41,401 nucleotides of DNA from Promethearchaeati archaeon (GCA_013166835.1 JABLTI010000014.1:1-41401), one strand, 5' to 3'. Shown: positions 15,638 through 24,699, numbered from the stretch's first letter. The notes: generated by a model from the sequence alone, not told the origin. Made by a program: numbers and translations.

Positions 15638-18600
15638 GTGTTCAAGAGATTCTTCAGATGGTTAAGAAAGATTTTCGGTAGAAAGAAACAAGAAGTAGTT
15701 GTAGAAGAGGCACCTGTTGAAGTTGAAGTTGTAGAAGAAGATGTAGGAGATATTATAGAATACAGTCCTGATGTCTTCGAAGTAGATGAAGGGGAACTTT
15801 TCGAGGAACGAAAAGAACTTGAACAACAAGTAAGAAATCTTAAGAAAACAAAAGAAGATGCCTTGTCTATTGGAGAGATTATAGATCATTTATCTTCAGA
15901 AGAAGACATTTTCCACGCTTTGGGTGCAGATGATTTCTGGAATGCAACTGGTTATTGTGATACTGTTCGAGAGAAGTTCAATAAAGCTAGAGCTGACAAA
16001 GATAAAGAACAACAGCTTAGGCATTATTGGCACTCAAATAAAATGTATATGCGTTCAGTTGAAGCTTATAGAGATGCTATTGCGAGAAGTGATATGCTTC
16101 GGGCAAGAGTTATGCTGCTCAACATTCGTATGTTATACGATGTTTTAATTGAAATGCATCGCTTAAATCAAAAAGTCATTCCAAAACCCCAGACATTAGA
16201 TGTCGAAATGCGAAAAGAATATGTCAAAGACATTCTTGTTGAAATTTTAGAAAAAAATAGCTTTCCTTTGAGTGTAAAAGAAATCCTTTCCGAAGTAATG
16301 AAAGGTGAGCGAAAATCTATTCTAGAGCTTTTAACTGAAGAATCAATTCAATTCTATATTCAATCTCTCGTTGATGATGAATTCATCAAAAGGATTGAAC
16401 GTATTATTGAATATGCTCCTCCCCCACTTCCAAATGTTTCTCCTGAAATGAGAGAACTCATTCCTGAAAAGATTTACGAAGATTCATTTACTCCTGATGT
16501 AAAGATGTATCGTCGAGAGGATATTGGAAGAGAGGAACTTTCTGCTCTTTTTCCACCAGAAATTTACAAAGGATTACAGGAAAAAGGGTTCTATCGTATT
16601 GAAGATGTTCAAGGGCGACTTGAAGAATTACAAAGAATTCTTCTCGAAGAATTGCAATTTGAACCTGATATGACAACTATCTCAATCGGGATTCTCAGTG
16701 AAAGACTTGGTCGGCTTGATGGTACACAACAAATAGTGGCTGATGAGAGATCTTTACTCGATAGAAGAAGACAAGAACTTTTAGCAGAAGCTGCTGTTGG
16801 TGAAGCAGTTGAAGGTGTGAAAGAAGAACCTGATGGGAAGAGAGAAGAATTCCATCAGATTGTACATCAAGATATTATTAATTCACCTATTCCGCGTCCT
16901 TATCAATTGGAAGCTTACTACATGTTCAAGGGAGACCATTATAATGCAAGTATAATTGATTCACCAACTGGTTCTGGAAAAACTCTAATGGGTATGATGT
17001 GTATTCAAGATTTCATAAGAACCTTGAGAACGGACGAATCAATTTTGATTGTTGTCCCCACTCAAAATTACCAGTCTCAATGGGTTGATTCTATTTGTTT
17101 CAATGAAATTGGTTTGCAAATATCACCAACCTTTGTGTTTTCAGGTACAATAACTCAACTTGAAAATTTCATAACTAAAACCAGAGAAATACCTCCTATC
17201 ATAATTTTAACCTATACTTCATTAGCACAAGTTTTAGGAGCAAAAACCAAAAAAGAAAAGGAATTAAAGGTCCTTATTAATTGGTTAGGAATTCGTAGCG
17301 TTATTTTTGACGAAGCCCATAAAGTTGTGGAACAAGAAACGAGTGCAACTTATGAAGTTACTAAACGGATTGTAAAATTGTTTAAAGGTGCCCATATTGA
17401 AAACTTGATTGGGTTTTCCGGAACAGCAAAAGCCTATGAGAAAGCGTTCAAGCGCTTAGGTCTAAAATTGATTTACGTGGTTCCTGAGAAAGAACTAGTT
17501 TTGCATGGATTTGTTGCTCCTATTGCAGAACTTGGTGTAACCTTTGCGTATTCTGGAAGAGAGAAAGCGATTAGGGAAATTCATAATGAAATCAAAGTGA
17601 ATATGAAACAGATCTGGAGTTATTTTGGATATAACAATATGCGAAGAGAATTCCAGAAAATACCTATGAATGATCGCTTATTTATTTGTAAGGAACTTTT
17701 AGGTATGTATCAAAGTTATCGAAGTGAAATGGTTACTGAAAAACTAAGATCAAAATTTGCTGATTGGGCTCCAAGTAGGGAAAAAGGTCCATTAACGCTT
17801 AGTGATGCAAATTTAGTTCAAGCGGTTCAAATTTACAATGGGTGGTCGGATATTTCTATAGCGTATAATTCCACTCATACTAATGCTGCTCGTGAAATTG
17901 TCGAAGAAACTGAGCAACTTGTAATGAGATTAGAGCAATTAATCCGAATTCCAAGTTTAAGAAAAATGATTACAAGTGAGAAATATGGAAAGCGAATGCC
18001 TAGACGTCAGACATTTTACAATATAAGAAAGGAATCCAAAGACCGCAGAGAATCAATGAAGAAAGTTAGAGATATAATGTGTTCTACAATGGTTGGTGTT
18101 TATAAAGCACTTGATGCTTGGGCAAGAACAAAAATTGGTGAAGGTAGAGTTGGTACTTTACAATCAATAATTAACGCTGAAGAAGATATTCGAGATGTAA
18201 AGGGAGTAGTAATTTTTGATAGAGGTCGAACAATTAAGATGGAAGATGAATCTGGAATAGGATCGCCAGGATTCTCTGGTGTGGGAGGAAGTTTTGCTCA
18301 GAGCTTAGGAACTGATATTATAAAATATAATCCAATTGCTGTGCAATCCTCTGAGATGTATATAAGCTATAATCCAGAACTTGAAAGACCATTACAATCA
18401 ATGATGGCTGATTTTATTAGAAATGATGTTATTGTTGACAAGCTAACAGAACGGCTTTTCATGGAATTAATCTATGAACTTCCCTTCCAAGAACAATTGA
18501 GTAATTTCATTTATCTCACATTTAGGGAATTAATGACAAAATATGCTTCCACTTTGAAGAAAGTTTTCAGAGCAAGATATGGAGAATTCGCACGCAAAGT

Positions 18601-19807
18601 GTTCCAACCTATGAGTGAGTTCATAGATGAAATGGTTATTCTCGATGAAAATCTGGCTATAGCGGTTAATTTGTTAAAGGATCGAATTGATGATCCATCT
18701 GTGAGAATAAATAATATTGTTTTAATGTTATTTGATTATGCTATTATTGCTCGAAAAATCGAATATGCAAGTAAAAGAAAATTAGAAAGTGCAACCGGTG
18801 AATTGTTAGACTATTATTCTTTACCAATGCCTTCAGGAAGACAGAAACAATTAATTTATGATTTAGTATCTGATTTTCTTGATACTGAATTACTACCTAT
18901 ACAACTCGTCTTCGTTTCCTCTTGGGCAAGAACTGGATGGGATGTTAGAACTCCTGATATTCTAATTGATGCAACAGCAACACGTGATGTTACTGCTTGG
19001 CAACAACTCCGAGGAAGAGCTATGAGGGCTTTAGAAAGCTGGACAATTGATTGTTACAGAACTATTGCTGTTCTTCTAGGAAAAAGGGGCAGTGCAGATA
19101 AAATCATTCAAAGACTTCCCCCAGAGATGCAAGAGAATTTTACAAAAATACAGAAAGAATTTGCTCCAAAAGAAGAACTCACTCCTGTTATGATAGAGCT
19201 ATTAATCAAATCAATTGATGAAGCAAAAATTCCTTCGGAAGACAAGATTCAATTGAAAACTAAACTTAATTCAGGGAAAATCTCCAAATTTTCCACTACT
19301 GAACGAATGAAACTTATTATTTATTTAATGCTCTCTCAGAATAAAGTGGCGCATATTTTTGAGATGGTAAAAGCATCTGGTTCCACGAGACAAGTAGAAT
19401 ATGATAAACGAACAGGAATTTGGCGAAGGAAAGCAGCCATTGCTAAAAAACATCGTGAAGAACCAATTCTCCCTGTTCCTGGTTCAAAACGTAGTAGAGG
19501 AAAATATATTGCACCTTTGATTTATTCAAAGGATCCAACTGCAGATACTCCCACAGAAATTCGTGCAACTTTAAGCAATTTGCTTGATGGTTTAGATCAA
19601 GATCTCTTAGATGATTGGGTGTTATCATTAATTGAAGAAAGTGACACCCAGAAAAGTGTTACAGTGGAAACTTTAGATTCAAAAGATCGTGAAACGCTAG
19701 AAGCAATCGCTCGAGAAGAAGCCCTCCCAACACGATTTGAAATAGATGGTGTTACAGAAGAAGTCTTGAAAGATTTTCTAAGTGAAATTGATGAAGTTGA
19801 GTTTTAA
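15638..19807 (+). CDS. Giant SF2 DEAH-type helicase with amphipathic N-terminus
   Basis: The 1389 residues hold a complete but stretched superfamily 2 helicase: RPYQLEAY (420-427), Walker A DSPTGSGKT (441-449), VVPTQ (motif Ia), Walker B DEAH (558-561) and motif III SGTA (594-597). About 500 residues follow with no recognised domain, then a motif V-like SSWARTGWDVRTPDILID (from about 1094) and motif VI QQLRGRAMR (1122-1130). The first 17 residues, MFKRFFRWLRKIFGRKK, make a strongly amphipathic basic helix suited to membrane or nucleic-acid binding. An acidic linker and a winged-helix-like segment (about 193-260) follow. The C-terminus has a basic patch (about 1250-1275). GTG start after AGGGG. 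No nuclease motif was found. ATP-driven work on DNA or RNA is confident; the pathway is unknown. Confidence 0.85.
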   Translation: MFKRFFRWLRKIFGRKKQEVVVEEAPVEVEVVEEDVGDIIEYSPDVFEVDEGELFEERKELEQQVRNLKKTKEDALSIGEIIDHLSSEEDIFHALGADDFWNATGYCDTVREKFNKARADKDKEQQLRHYWHSNKMYMRSVEAYRDAIARSDMLRARVMLLNIRMLYDVLIEMHRLNQKVIPKPQTLDVEMRKEYVKDILVEILEKNSFPLSVKEILSEVMKGERKSILELLTEESIQFYIQSLVDDEFIKRIERIIEYAPPPLPNVSPEMRELIPEKIYEDSFTPDVKMYRREDIGREELSALFPPEIYKGLQEKGFYRIEDVQGRLEELQRILLEELQFEPDMTTISIGILSERLGRLDGTQQIVADERSLLDRRRQELLAEAAVGEAVEGVKEEPDGKREEFHQIVHQDIINSPIPRPYQLEAYYMFKGDHYNASIIDSPTGSGKTLMGMMCIQDFIRTLRTDESILIVVPTQNYQSQWVDSICFNEIGLQISPTFVFSGTITQLENFITKTREIPPIIILTYTSLAQVLGAKTKKEKELKVLINWLGIRSVIFDEAHKVVEQETSATYEVTKRIVKLFKGAHIENLIGFSGTAKAYEKAFKRLGLKLIYVVPEKELVLHGFVAPIAELGVTFAYSGREKAIREIHNEIKVNMKQIWSYFGYNNMRREFQKIPMNDRLFICKELLGMYQSYRSEMVTEKLRSKFADWAPSREKGPLTLSDANLVQAVQIYNGWSDISIAYNSTHTNAAREIVEETEQLVMRLEQLIRIPSLRKMITSEKYGKRMPRRQTFYNIRKESKDRRESMKKVRDIMCSTMVGVYKALDAWARTKIGEGRVGTLQSIINAEEDIRDVKGVVIFDRGRTIKMEDESGIGSPGFSGVGGSFAQSLGTDIIKYNPIAVQSSEMYISYNPELERPLQSMMADFIRNDVIVDKLTERLFMELIYELPFQEQLSNFIYLTFRELMTKYASTLKKVFRARYGEFARKVFQPMSEFIDEMVILDENLAIAVNLLKDRIDDPSVRINNIVLMLFDYAIIARKIEYASKRKLESATGELLDYYSLPMPSGRQKQLIYDLVSDFLDTELLPIQLVFVSSWARTGWDVRTPDILIDATATRDVTAWQQLRGRAMRALESWTIDCYRTIAVLLGKRGSADKIIQRLPPEMQENFTKIQKEFAPKEELTPVMIELLIKSIDEAKIPSEDKIQLKTKLNSGKISKFSTTERMKLIIYLMLSQNKVAHIFEMVKASGSTRQVEYDKRTGIWRRKAAIAKKHREEPILPVPGSKRSRGKYIAPLIYSKDPTADTPTEIRATLSNLLDGLDQDLLDDWVLSLIEESDTQKSVTVETLDSKDRETLEAIAREEALPTRFEIDGVTEEVLKDFLSEIDEVEF

Positions 19808-19834
19808 GCAACTCAATTATTTTTCAATATTTAT

Positions 19835-20188
19835 TTAATCAGAACTTTTTACATAGAAGAGGATTTTAGGCCTGCCACGTTTCTTTGTTCTGATAGGTTT
19901 TTTATCTACTTGCCCTTTCATAATTAATTTAGCTAAAATATCATATAAAGTAGTTCTAGGAATATTTGTAAGTGAAGCCAATGTACTTCTTGTAATTGGT
20001 CCCTTATCAACAAGGATTTTAACTAAGAATTGTTCGATTGGCACTTTTTCCATGCTAGTACTTTCATTCCCATAAATAAAAGCTGTTCTTTGACTGTACA
20101 CTATCATATTGTTTGTTAGCTCAGTTTCTTCTAGATTTTTTCGTATAAGTTTATCAATATCTTCAGTTATTTGAATTTCTTTGCTCAT
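19835..20188 (-). CDS. Winged-helix transcriptional regulator
   Basis: DNA-binding protein of 117 residues. Residues 48-112 form a winged helix: FLVKILVDKG, a helix-turn-helix ITRSTLASLTNIPRTTLYDI, then a Gly/Arg wing, KKRGRPKILFYV. This resembles MarR/TrmB-like archaeal regulators. The N-terminal 45 residues are polar with one helix and no ligand domain, so it may act as a simple dimer. ATG start. It converges on the helicase gene (27 bp between stops) and diverges from the RING-type gene, with about 190 bp between starts, so the RING gene and its own promoter are plausible targets. The effector is unknown. Confidence 0.8.
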   Translation of the reverse strand: MSKEIQITEDIDKLIRKNLEETELTNNMIVYSQRTAFIYGNESTSMEKVPIEQFLVKILVDKGPITRSTLASLTNIPRTTLYDILAKLIMKGQVDKKPIRTKKRGRPKILFYVKSSD

Positions 20189-20379
20189 TATATGAGTCCC
20201 TCTCGTTCTTTTTCCACTTTTAACATATTTCTAGTTAGTAATAAACCTTATGCGAACTTGTCAAAATATAAGTTTTTTTCAGATAATATGGATTTGATAT
20301 TACATATAAACAATTCTTAATTAATAGCGGGATTCAAAAGTCTTTTAACTCATTTTGAATAATTGAAATTAAAGTAGTT

Positions 20380-20799
20380 TTGAGAGTGGTAAATCTGAAG
20401 GGTAAGCATGTTGAATTCTCCACTAATCAACTAAAACGATACGAAAAACAAACTACCGACAAGAAAAGCAAAGTAGTGGAAACGATCACAGGTGGTTTTG
20501 TTGAATTTAACACGACAGTTAGTAAAAAAGACACTCTGAAACAAACGACATTAATATCTGGATCAAATATAGAAACTAACATTTCTAGTATAGGATCTTG
20601 GTCATGGGTAGCAAAAAAACCGACAGTATGTATGATATGTAAACTTCCTCTAAAATCAACGCAAAGCATTTCTCGATGTCCAATGTGTCATTCACTATTC
20701 CATGCAGACCATATATTTGAATGGTTGAAAGTAAAAGGAAAATGCCCTGTTTGTTTACAAAATTTACGACCAGGTGGAACTGAAGAAGTGAAACTTTAA
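20380..20799 (+). CDS. RING-type zinc-finger protein (E3 ligase-like)
   Basis: Residues 84-125 carry a RING-like metal pattern: C84-x2-C87, C100-x2-C103, H108-x2-H111 and C122-x2-C125. The context FHADHIFEWLKVKGKCPVC is typical of RING-H2 fingers, with the Trp that contacts E2 enzymes in eukaryotes. The first 80 residues are polar and look flexible, with two similar short units (GKHVEFSTN and GGFVEFNTT). RING proteins pass ubiquitin-like modifiers from E2 to substrate (known), and the window also encodes an Rpn11-like JAMM protein, but E1, E2 and modifier genes are not here. The start is uncertain: TTG 20380 or GTG 20386. A coiled-coil gene follows by 39 bp. Confidence 0.75.
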   Translation: MRVVNLKGKHVEFSTNQLKRYEKQTTDKKSKVVETITGGFVEFNTTVSKKDTLKQTTLISGSNIETNISSIGSWSWVAKKPTVCMICKLPLKSTQSISRCPMCHSLFHADHIFEWLKVKGKCPVCLQNLRPGGTEEVKL

Positions 20800-20838
20800 T
20801 AGGTATTATTTAATGATAAAAAGTAGAGATGTGGAATA

Positions 20839-21477
20839 ATGAGTAAACGTCCGAAATCAAAACAGAAATTTGATATTGATGTTATAAAAACACCTGAAGG
20901 ACATGTTCCTACCGTGGAGAGTTTTCATAAAGTAATAGATGGATTATTTGGAGAGGTTCTAGATACCAGAAAGGATATTGTAAAACTAATTCCTAATTTG
21001 GAAAAAGAATTATCAAGTTTACGAGAAATTTTGGCACAACAAATGATTATTTTTGAAGTTATTAATGATAATATCTCCAAGTTAGAAGATGAACTTAAGG
21101 ATCAATCAAGAAAAATTACGAAGATACAAAAAATTACAACTGATACAAAAGAGAAACAATTATCAGAAGCTGATCTAACAGCTGAATCAAAGAGAGCAAT
21201 AGCCAAACTAGTGAAAGATGAACTAAACAAAGGCACAAAACCAATACATGAGGCTTTGAAACTTTTAGAAAAAGTTGTTGCAAAATCAGAAACAGATACT
21301 TTGAAGAATGTTGGAAAGCAGCTAACAAATCTTAGAGATCAAATAGACGATTTATCCTCAAAAACTGAATTGCAAATGCTGGAAATTTTAGAAAGTGTTA
21401 ATCAAGATCCTGTGAGACGAACTACAAAATCTACAGGTTCAACAACTAAAACTACAAAGAAGAAATTAACTTCCTAG
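20839..21477 (+). CDS. Coiled-coil protein of unknown function
   Basis: No family recognised. After a basic start (MSKRPKSKQKF), residues 30-190 are heptad-like helix with long Leu/Ile/Lys/Glu runs (VKLIPNLEKELSSLREILAQ, then ISKLEDELKDQSRKITKIQK). The tail (about 190-212) is Thr/Ser/Lys-rich and basic (TTKTTKKKLTS). This suggests an elongated dimer with nucleic-acid-friendly ends. ATG start. It lies 39 bp after the RING-type gene on the same strand, so the two probably share a transcript and this could be a partner or substrate of the RING protein (inference). It contains no cysteine motifs or membrane segments. Confidence 0.7.
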   Translation: MSKRPKSKQKFDIDVIKTPEGHVPTVESFHKVIDGLFGEVLDTRKDIVKLIPNLEKELSSLREILAQQMIIFEVINDNISKLEDELKDQSRKITKIQKITTDTKEKQLSEADLTAESKRAIAKLVKDELNKGTKPIHEALKLLEKVVAKSETDTLKNVGKQLTNLRDQIDDLSSKTELQMLEILESVNQDPVRRTTKSTGSTTKTTKKKLTS

Positions 21478-21598
21478 AATAAATTTCATCAATGTACCTT
21501 ATTGAATTAGGTTTATAATAAATAAATAATAAAAAGAATAGATAAATGTTAATTATAAAGTTTAGAATGAAATATAGAGATATGGTAAATTTAAGTGG

Positions 21599-21616
21599 AG
21601 GGGCATAATAACCCCT
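21599..21616. terminator. Short GC-rich hairpin after the AbrB/ACT-like gene
   Basis: AGGGG (21599-21603) pairs with CCCCT (21612-21616) across an 8-base loop, directly after the stop codon of the minus-strand gene. Such a run of G and C stands out in this AT-rich sequence. It lies between two converging genes. Confidence 0.45.
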
Positions 21617-22039
21617 TTATGGAATTTCAAGGACTGAAATGTCGACCTTTGATACACCATCAATATCGGCCAATTCTTCTTTGATTGTCTCCATATTTAC
21701 ATTCTTAAATTCTTTTGAATCAATATAACCTTCATATACACAGCTCTCTTGAGTAAAGCATAGACCTGTGGAATAAAGAGTTTTTATACCCGCTTTCATA
21801 AATAATGAACCCATTTTCTTCAAAAAGTCCGGACTAAGTTTTCCGATTTCAATGCCCACTTTGTAAACTTTTTCACTTGTAGTGGGGATAATTCTTATTA
21901 TTTTAGTGCTGGGTGCGAGTATCATTACCGCATAATTTCCTTCTTCAGGTTTTAATGCGTCTAGAAAAGTTTGGGGTAATTGGATAGGTTGCCCTACTTC
22001 AAGCTTGCACATCTTTGCTACAGTTACTTCGGTTGTCAT
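21617..22039 (-). CDS. AbrB-like plus ACT-like small regulator
   Basis: Protein of 140 residues with two apparent parts. Residues 1-55 resemble a SpoVT/AbrB swapped-hairpin domain (KLEVGQPIQLPQTFLDALKP, then AVMILAPSTKIIRIIP). Residues 57-140 follow an ACT-like beta-alpha-beta-beta-alpha-beta order: VYKVGIEIGKL, helix DFLKKMGSLFMKAGI, strands LYSTGLCFTQ and VYEGYIDS, helix METIKEELADI, strand VSKVDISVLEI. ACT domains usually sense small ligands and AbrB domains bind DNA, so a ligand-responsive regulator is plausible. ATG start, with AATTATATAA (22101-22110) as a candidate TATA box. Both domain calls come from pattern recognition and are moderate. Confidence 0.6.
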   Translation of the reverse strand: MTTEVTVAKMCKLEVGQPIQLPQTFLDALKPEEGNYAVMILAPSTKIIRIIPTTSEKVYKVGIEIGKLSPDFLKKMGSLFMKAGIKTLYSTGLCFTQESCVYEGYIDSKEFKNVNMETIKEELADIDGVSKVDISVLEIP

Positions 22040-22359
22040 TAATGCCTCTCCTTGACTAAGGAATTTAATAATATCTTCATTAAATTAAATCCTTTGGTGT
22101 TTATATAATTTACTTTTTGAGACTTTTTATGCTTAATTTACCTTATATAGGCATTTTATTTAAGTAATCTTTTGGTCTTTTTCCCTTGTTTTTTGATGCT
22201 AGGATATGTTTCTCTCACTTTTTTCCTTGTGAAAGACAACCTAAAAGTTAAAGTATTATAGGATGATTTTGTTATCAGTAGAGCGAGAAGAACGAAACAT
22301 TATTACAAAAGAAAAAATATGTAAGTCTAATAGTTCTTAAAAAGAACAGTAATAGGAGT
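22040..22359. promoter_or_regulatory. Divergent promoter region
   Basis: These 320 bases separate two divergent genes. They contain a TATA-like ATTATATAA on the minus strand (about 22101-22110) for the AbrB/ACT-like gene. For the double winged-helix gene there are TATA candidates near 22250-22262 and 22313-22321. A perfect inverted repeat lies at 22333-22347. I see no convincing ORF or structured RNA in the rest. Confidence 0.5.
22333..22347. promoter_or_regulatory. Perfect inverted repeat before the double winged-helix regulator
   Basis: GTTCTT-AAA-AAGAAC is a perfect 6-bp repeat ending 12 bp before the ATG, and it would overlap the transcription start expected from a TATA-like element at 22313-22321. 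Archaeal repressors often bind there, so autoregulation by the gene product is a reasonable guess. Confidence 0.5.
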
Positions 22360-23067
22360 ATGAATCCCCTGTCCACAAATAAAAAATATCGTGAGAAGCG
22401 ATTATCCCTTTTAATGCATCCTATGCGCAGAAGTATTTACCAGCTTGTTTGTGAGACTCCAGGATCATACTTTTACGAGATTGTTAGTACACTTGCAGAA
22501 CCACAAGGAACTCTCTCGTGGCATTTACGCATGTTGGAAAAAGATGGTTTGATTAAATCACAGAAATTTGGCGGGAAGCGATTATTTTACCCCAAGATGC
22601 TGCGCTCAGAATCAGCAGAAAGAGCATTTGCTATTTTAAAAAATGGTACTGCAGCCAAGGTGTTTGATCATATAATAAACAATCCTGGGTGTTACCAAAC
22701 TGAAATTGCAGAGAAATTATCTATTCATCATGATACTGTTCGGCATCATATTCTGCGGTTATCTGAAGCTGAATTAATTGACGTTATTCGAGATGGCAGA
22801 ACAGTAAAATACTTCCCAGGGGAATTAGGGAAAGAATTGATTAATGGAAGCCTTAATGTTCTCTCAGAGCGGTATATTCGTTTTCTCATAGACAAATTAG
22901 AAGAAGGGTGTATGTCTCCGGAAATTGTTGAGCGAGATTTGCACAGCATTTCCTTAAGAATAGAATGTCCCAATTCAGAAGATATCTCGTTAAAAATCCA
23001 ATTAGGTCCTTGGGAAACTACTTTAGCTGTTGAAGAAGAGGAAGAAGAAGAAAAGAAAGAAAGCTAA
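22360..23067 (+). CDS. Tandem winged-helix (ArsR-like) transcriptional regulator
   Basis: The 235 residues contain two winged helices. The first (about 15-85) runs MHPMRRSIYQLVCETPGSYF, then a recognition helix near GTLSWHLRMLEKDGLI and wing KFGGKRLFYP. The second (about 95-155) runs AAKVFDHIINNPGCYQTEIA, then HHDTVRHHILRLSEAELI and wing RDGRTVKYF. The double ArsR-type layout is common in archaea. The C-terminal 75 residues are helical to acidic, ending in a run of Glu, with no metal-binding cysteine pair visible. ATG start with GGAG only one base upstream, so initiation may be near-leaderless. The inverted repeat just upstream is a likely operator. Its targets are unknown. Confidence 0.85.
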   Translation: MNPLSTNKKYREKRLSLLMHPMRRSIYQLVCETPGSYFYEIVSTLAEPQGTLSWHLRMLEKDGLIKSQKFGGKRLFYPKMLRSESAERAFAILKNGTAAKVFDHIINNPGCYQTEIAEKLSIHHDTVRHHILRLSEAELIDVIRDGRTVKYFPGELGKELINGSLNVLSERYIRFLIDKLEEGCMSPEIVERDLHSISLRIECPNSEDISLKIQLGPWETTLAVEEEEEEEKKES

Positions 23068-23105
23068 AATAGATAAAAAAAAGAAAAAGATAAAGTGGGA
23101 AAAAA

Positions 23106-23879
23106 TCACTTCAATTTTTTGAGGGTTTTCTTTAGTTCCTCGTATGCTGCTTCCCAATCTTTAATTTCTTCAGATAAATCGTCTCTTTGTTCGTTGTATT
23201 CATCTTCTGATAATTCGCCAGTAGATTTTCTAACAAACAACGTTTCCAAAGTTTCTCTTTTCTGTGCTAATTCTTTCTTCAATTGATCCTTCCAGCTTTC
23301 CATTTTGATTAATTCTTGTGTTATTTGTCTTTCAGAATCAGCTATTGATGTTTTGTATTCGCGTTCCATTTTTTCGTATGTTTTTTGACTAATGCTTTTC
23401 TCTTTCTTTAGACCTTCAAGTTTTGACATTCGTTCCCTTGAGAGGTCTTTTTTCTCCATGAGATCAAAAACTGGAATAGGTGCTCCTCGTTTGGAAAGCT
23501 TTTTCTTTTCGATTTTAATCTCTACAAATCGTTTGTTTAATTCATCAACACGACCTATAGCATCTTCTTTTGGAACCAAACCTACTTTTACTCTCTCCTC
23601 TAAATTCTCAATTTCCTCCAAAATTTCTTCCATTTCTTTATCAATTATAATCATTCTTCCTTTTACTGCAAGAGCTTTAACAATTTCGGAATCTATTGCT
23701 TCTGTTTCTTGAGATGCCGATGAGCTAAAATCATCTTTTATTGCTGAAGAATGAATATCACGAGATGTTTCTCTCTTTTTCTTAAACATATCCTTGGGCA
23801 ATCTAGCCCCACACGACTTACAGAACTTGAAATTCGGTAAAGCCGGTTTACCACAAATAGGACAACGATATTCTACCAT
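23106..23879 (-). CDS. Zinc-ribbon protein with repeated coiled-coil hairpins
   Basis: Residues 1-27 form a zinc ribbon with C6-x2-C9 and C20-x2-C23. A Ser-rich linker (about 35-60) leads to a long charged coiled coil (65-257). Within it, a short turn motif recurs three times at about residues 99, 161 and 219: VGLVPKEDAIGRVDELNKR, KSISQKTYEKMEREYK and TGELSEDEYNEQRDDLSEE. Each is a Gly/Ser turn followed by an acidic-aromatic helix start, so the protein probably folds as helical hairpins. ATG start. It converges on the double winged-helix gene. It may be an adaptor or scaffold; no enzyme motif is present. The family is not recognised. Confidence 0.65.
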   Translation of the reverse strand: MVEYRCPICGKPALPNFKFCKSCGARLPKDMFKKKRETSRDIHSSAIKDDFSSSASQETEAIDSEIVKALAVKGRMIIIDKEMEEILEEIENLEERVKVGLVPKEDAIGRVDELNKRFVEIKIEKKKLSKRGAPIPVFDLMEKKDLSRERMSKLEGLKKEKSISQKTYEKMEREYKTSIADSERQITQELIKMESWKDQLKKELAQKRETLETLFVRKSTGELSEDEYNEQRDDLSEEIKDWEAAYEELKKTLKKLK

Positions 23880-24107
23880 TTTGTAATTACTTCCTAGTAT
23901 TTTATTTGTTTACAATTATATCTTATAGATTCTTTTGCCGTTTAAATAAAAAAAGAATTCTGTTCGGAATTTCTTTGATTATTTCGAATTCTCAAGCAAA
24001 AAATAACAGGAAATTTCTATTTTTTTTCATCAAAAAAGCAAGTTATAAGCCAATATTTGCCATAAATAGTAGAGGTTTTGAAAATTAATTTTTCACAAAA
24101 TGACAAG

Positions 24108-24117
24108 ATTTAAATGA
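24108..24117 (+). promoter_or_regulatory. TATA box of the L10e gene
   Basis: GATTTAAATG lies 37-46 bp before the ATG of the L10e gene, giving a predicted transcription start about 10-20 bases before translation. No ribosome-binding site is visible, so the mRNA may have a very short leader. Confidence 0.4.
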
Positions 24118-24153
24118 TATACATGTCCGTCGAATAGTAGCGAGTTGATTTAA

Positions 24154-24699
24154 ATGGCTAGACGCCCCGCCAGATGTTACACAAAAATTGCTGGACCACC
24201 CTATACACGAAAGAAATTTATTCGAAGCATTCCAGGATCAAAGATAACTAGCTTTGAAGCTGGTAATAAAAACACAAAATTTCCAGTGACAGTTTCGTTA
24301 TTCTCTAAAGAAGCATGCCAAATAAGACATGTTGCATTAGATGCTACTAGAATGATGACTAACAGACACATGCAACGAAATGCTGGTGCTGAAAACTATC
24401 ATTTCATTATCAGAGTCTATCCTCACCACATTTTGAGAGAAAACAAAATGATGGCATTTGCAGGTGCTGATAGATTACAAGATGGTATGCGTCGTGCTTT
24501 TGGGAAACCAATGGATATTGCAGCTCGAATAAGAGCTAATCAACCATTAGTTACAATCCATACTCAACCCCAATTTATTGATATGGCAAAACGAGCTTTG
24601 AAAATTGGTGGTGACAAGCTTCCTACACCTTATTACATCCATTTTGAGGCTGGGGAAAAAATCTATCAAAAATTCAAGGCAAAAGCAGCAAAAGCATAA
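24154..24699 (+). CDS. rpl10e: Large-subunit ribosomal protein L10e (uL16)
   Basis: Archaeal/eukaryotic uL16 (L10e) of the large ribosomal subunit, near the peptidyl-transferase centre and the tRNA corridor. The opening MARRPARCYTKIAGPPYTRK is diagnostic, with LDATRMMTNRHMQRNAG and YHFIIRVYPHHILRENKMM in the middle and RMRAF-type basic patches around the central loop. At 181 residues it has the archaeal length, lacking the eukaryotic C-terminal extension. ATG start with no clear ribosome-binding site; a TATA-like box sits about 40 bp upstream. It stands alone rather than in a ribosomal-protein operon. A pyrimidine-rich stretch downstream (24726-24759) could stop transcription. Confidence 0.97.
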   Translation: MARRPARCYTKIAGPPYTRKKFIRSIPGSKITSFEAGNKNTKFPVTVSLFSKEACQIRHVALDATRMMTNRHMQRNAGAENYHFIIRVYPHHILRENKMMAFAGADRLQDGMRRAFGKPMDIAARIRANQPLVTIHTQPQFIDMAKRALKIGGDKLPTPYYIHFEAGEKIYQKFKAKAAKA

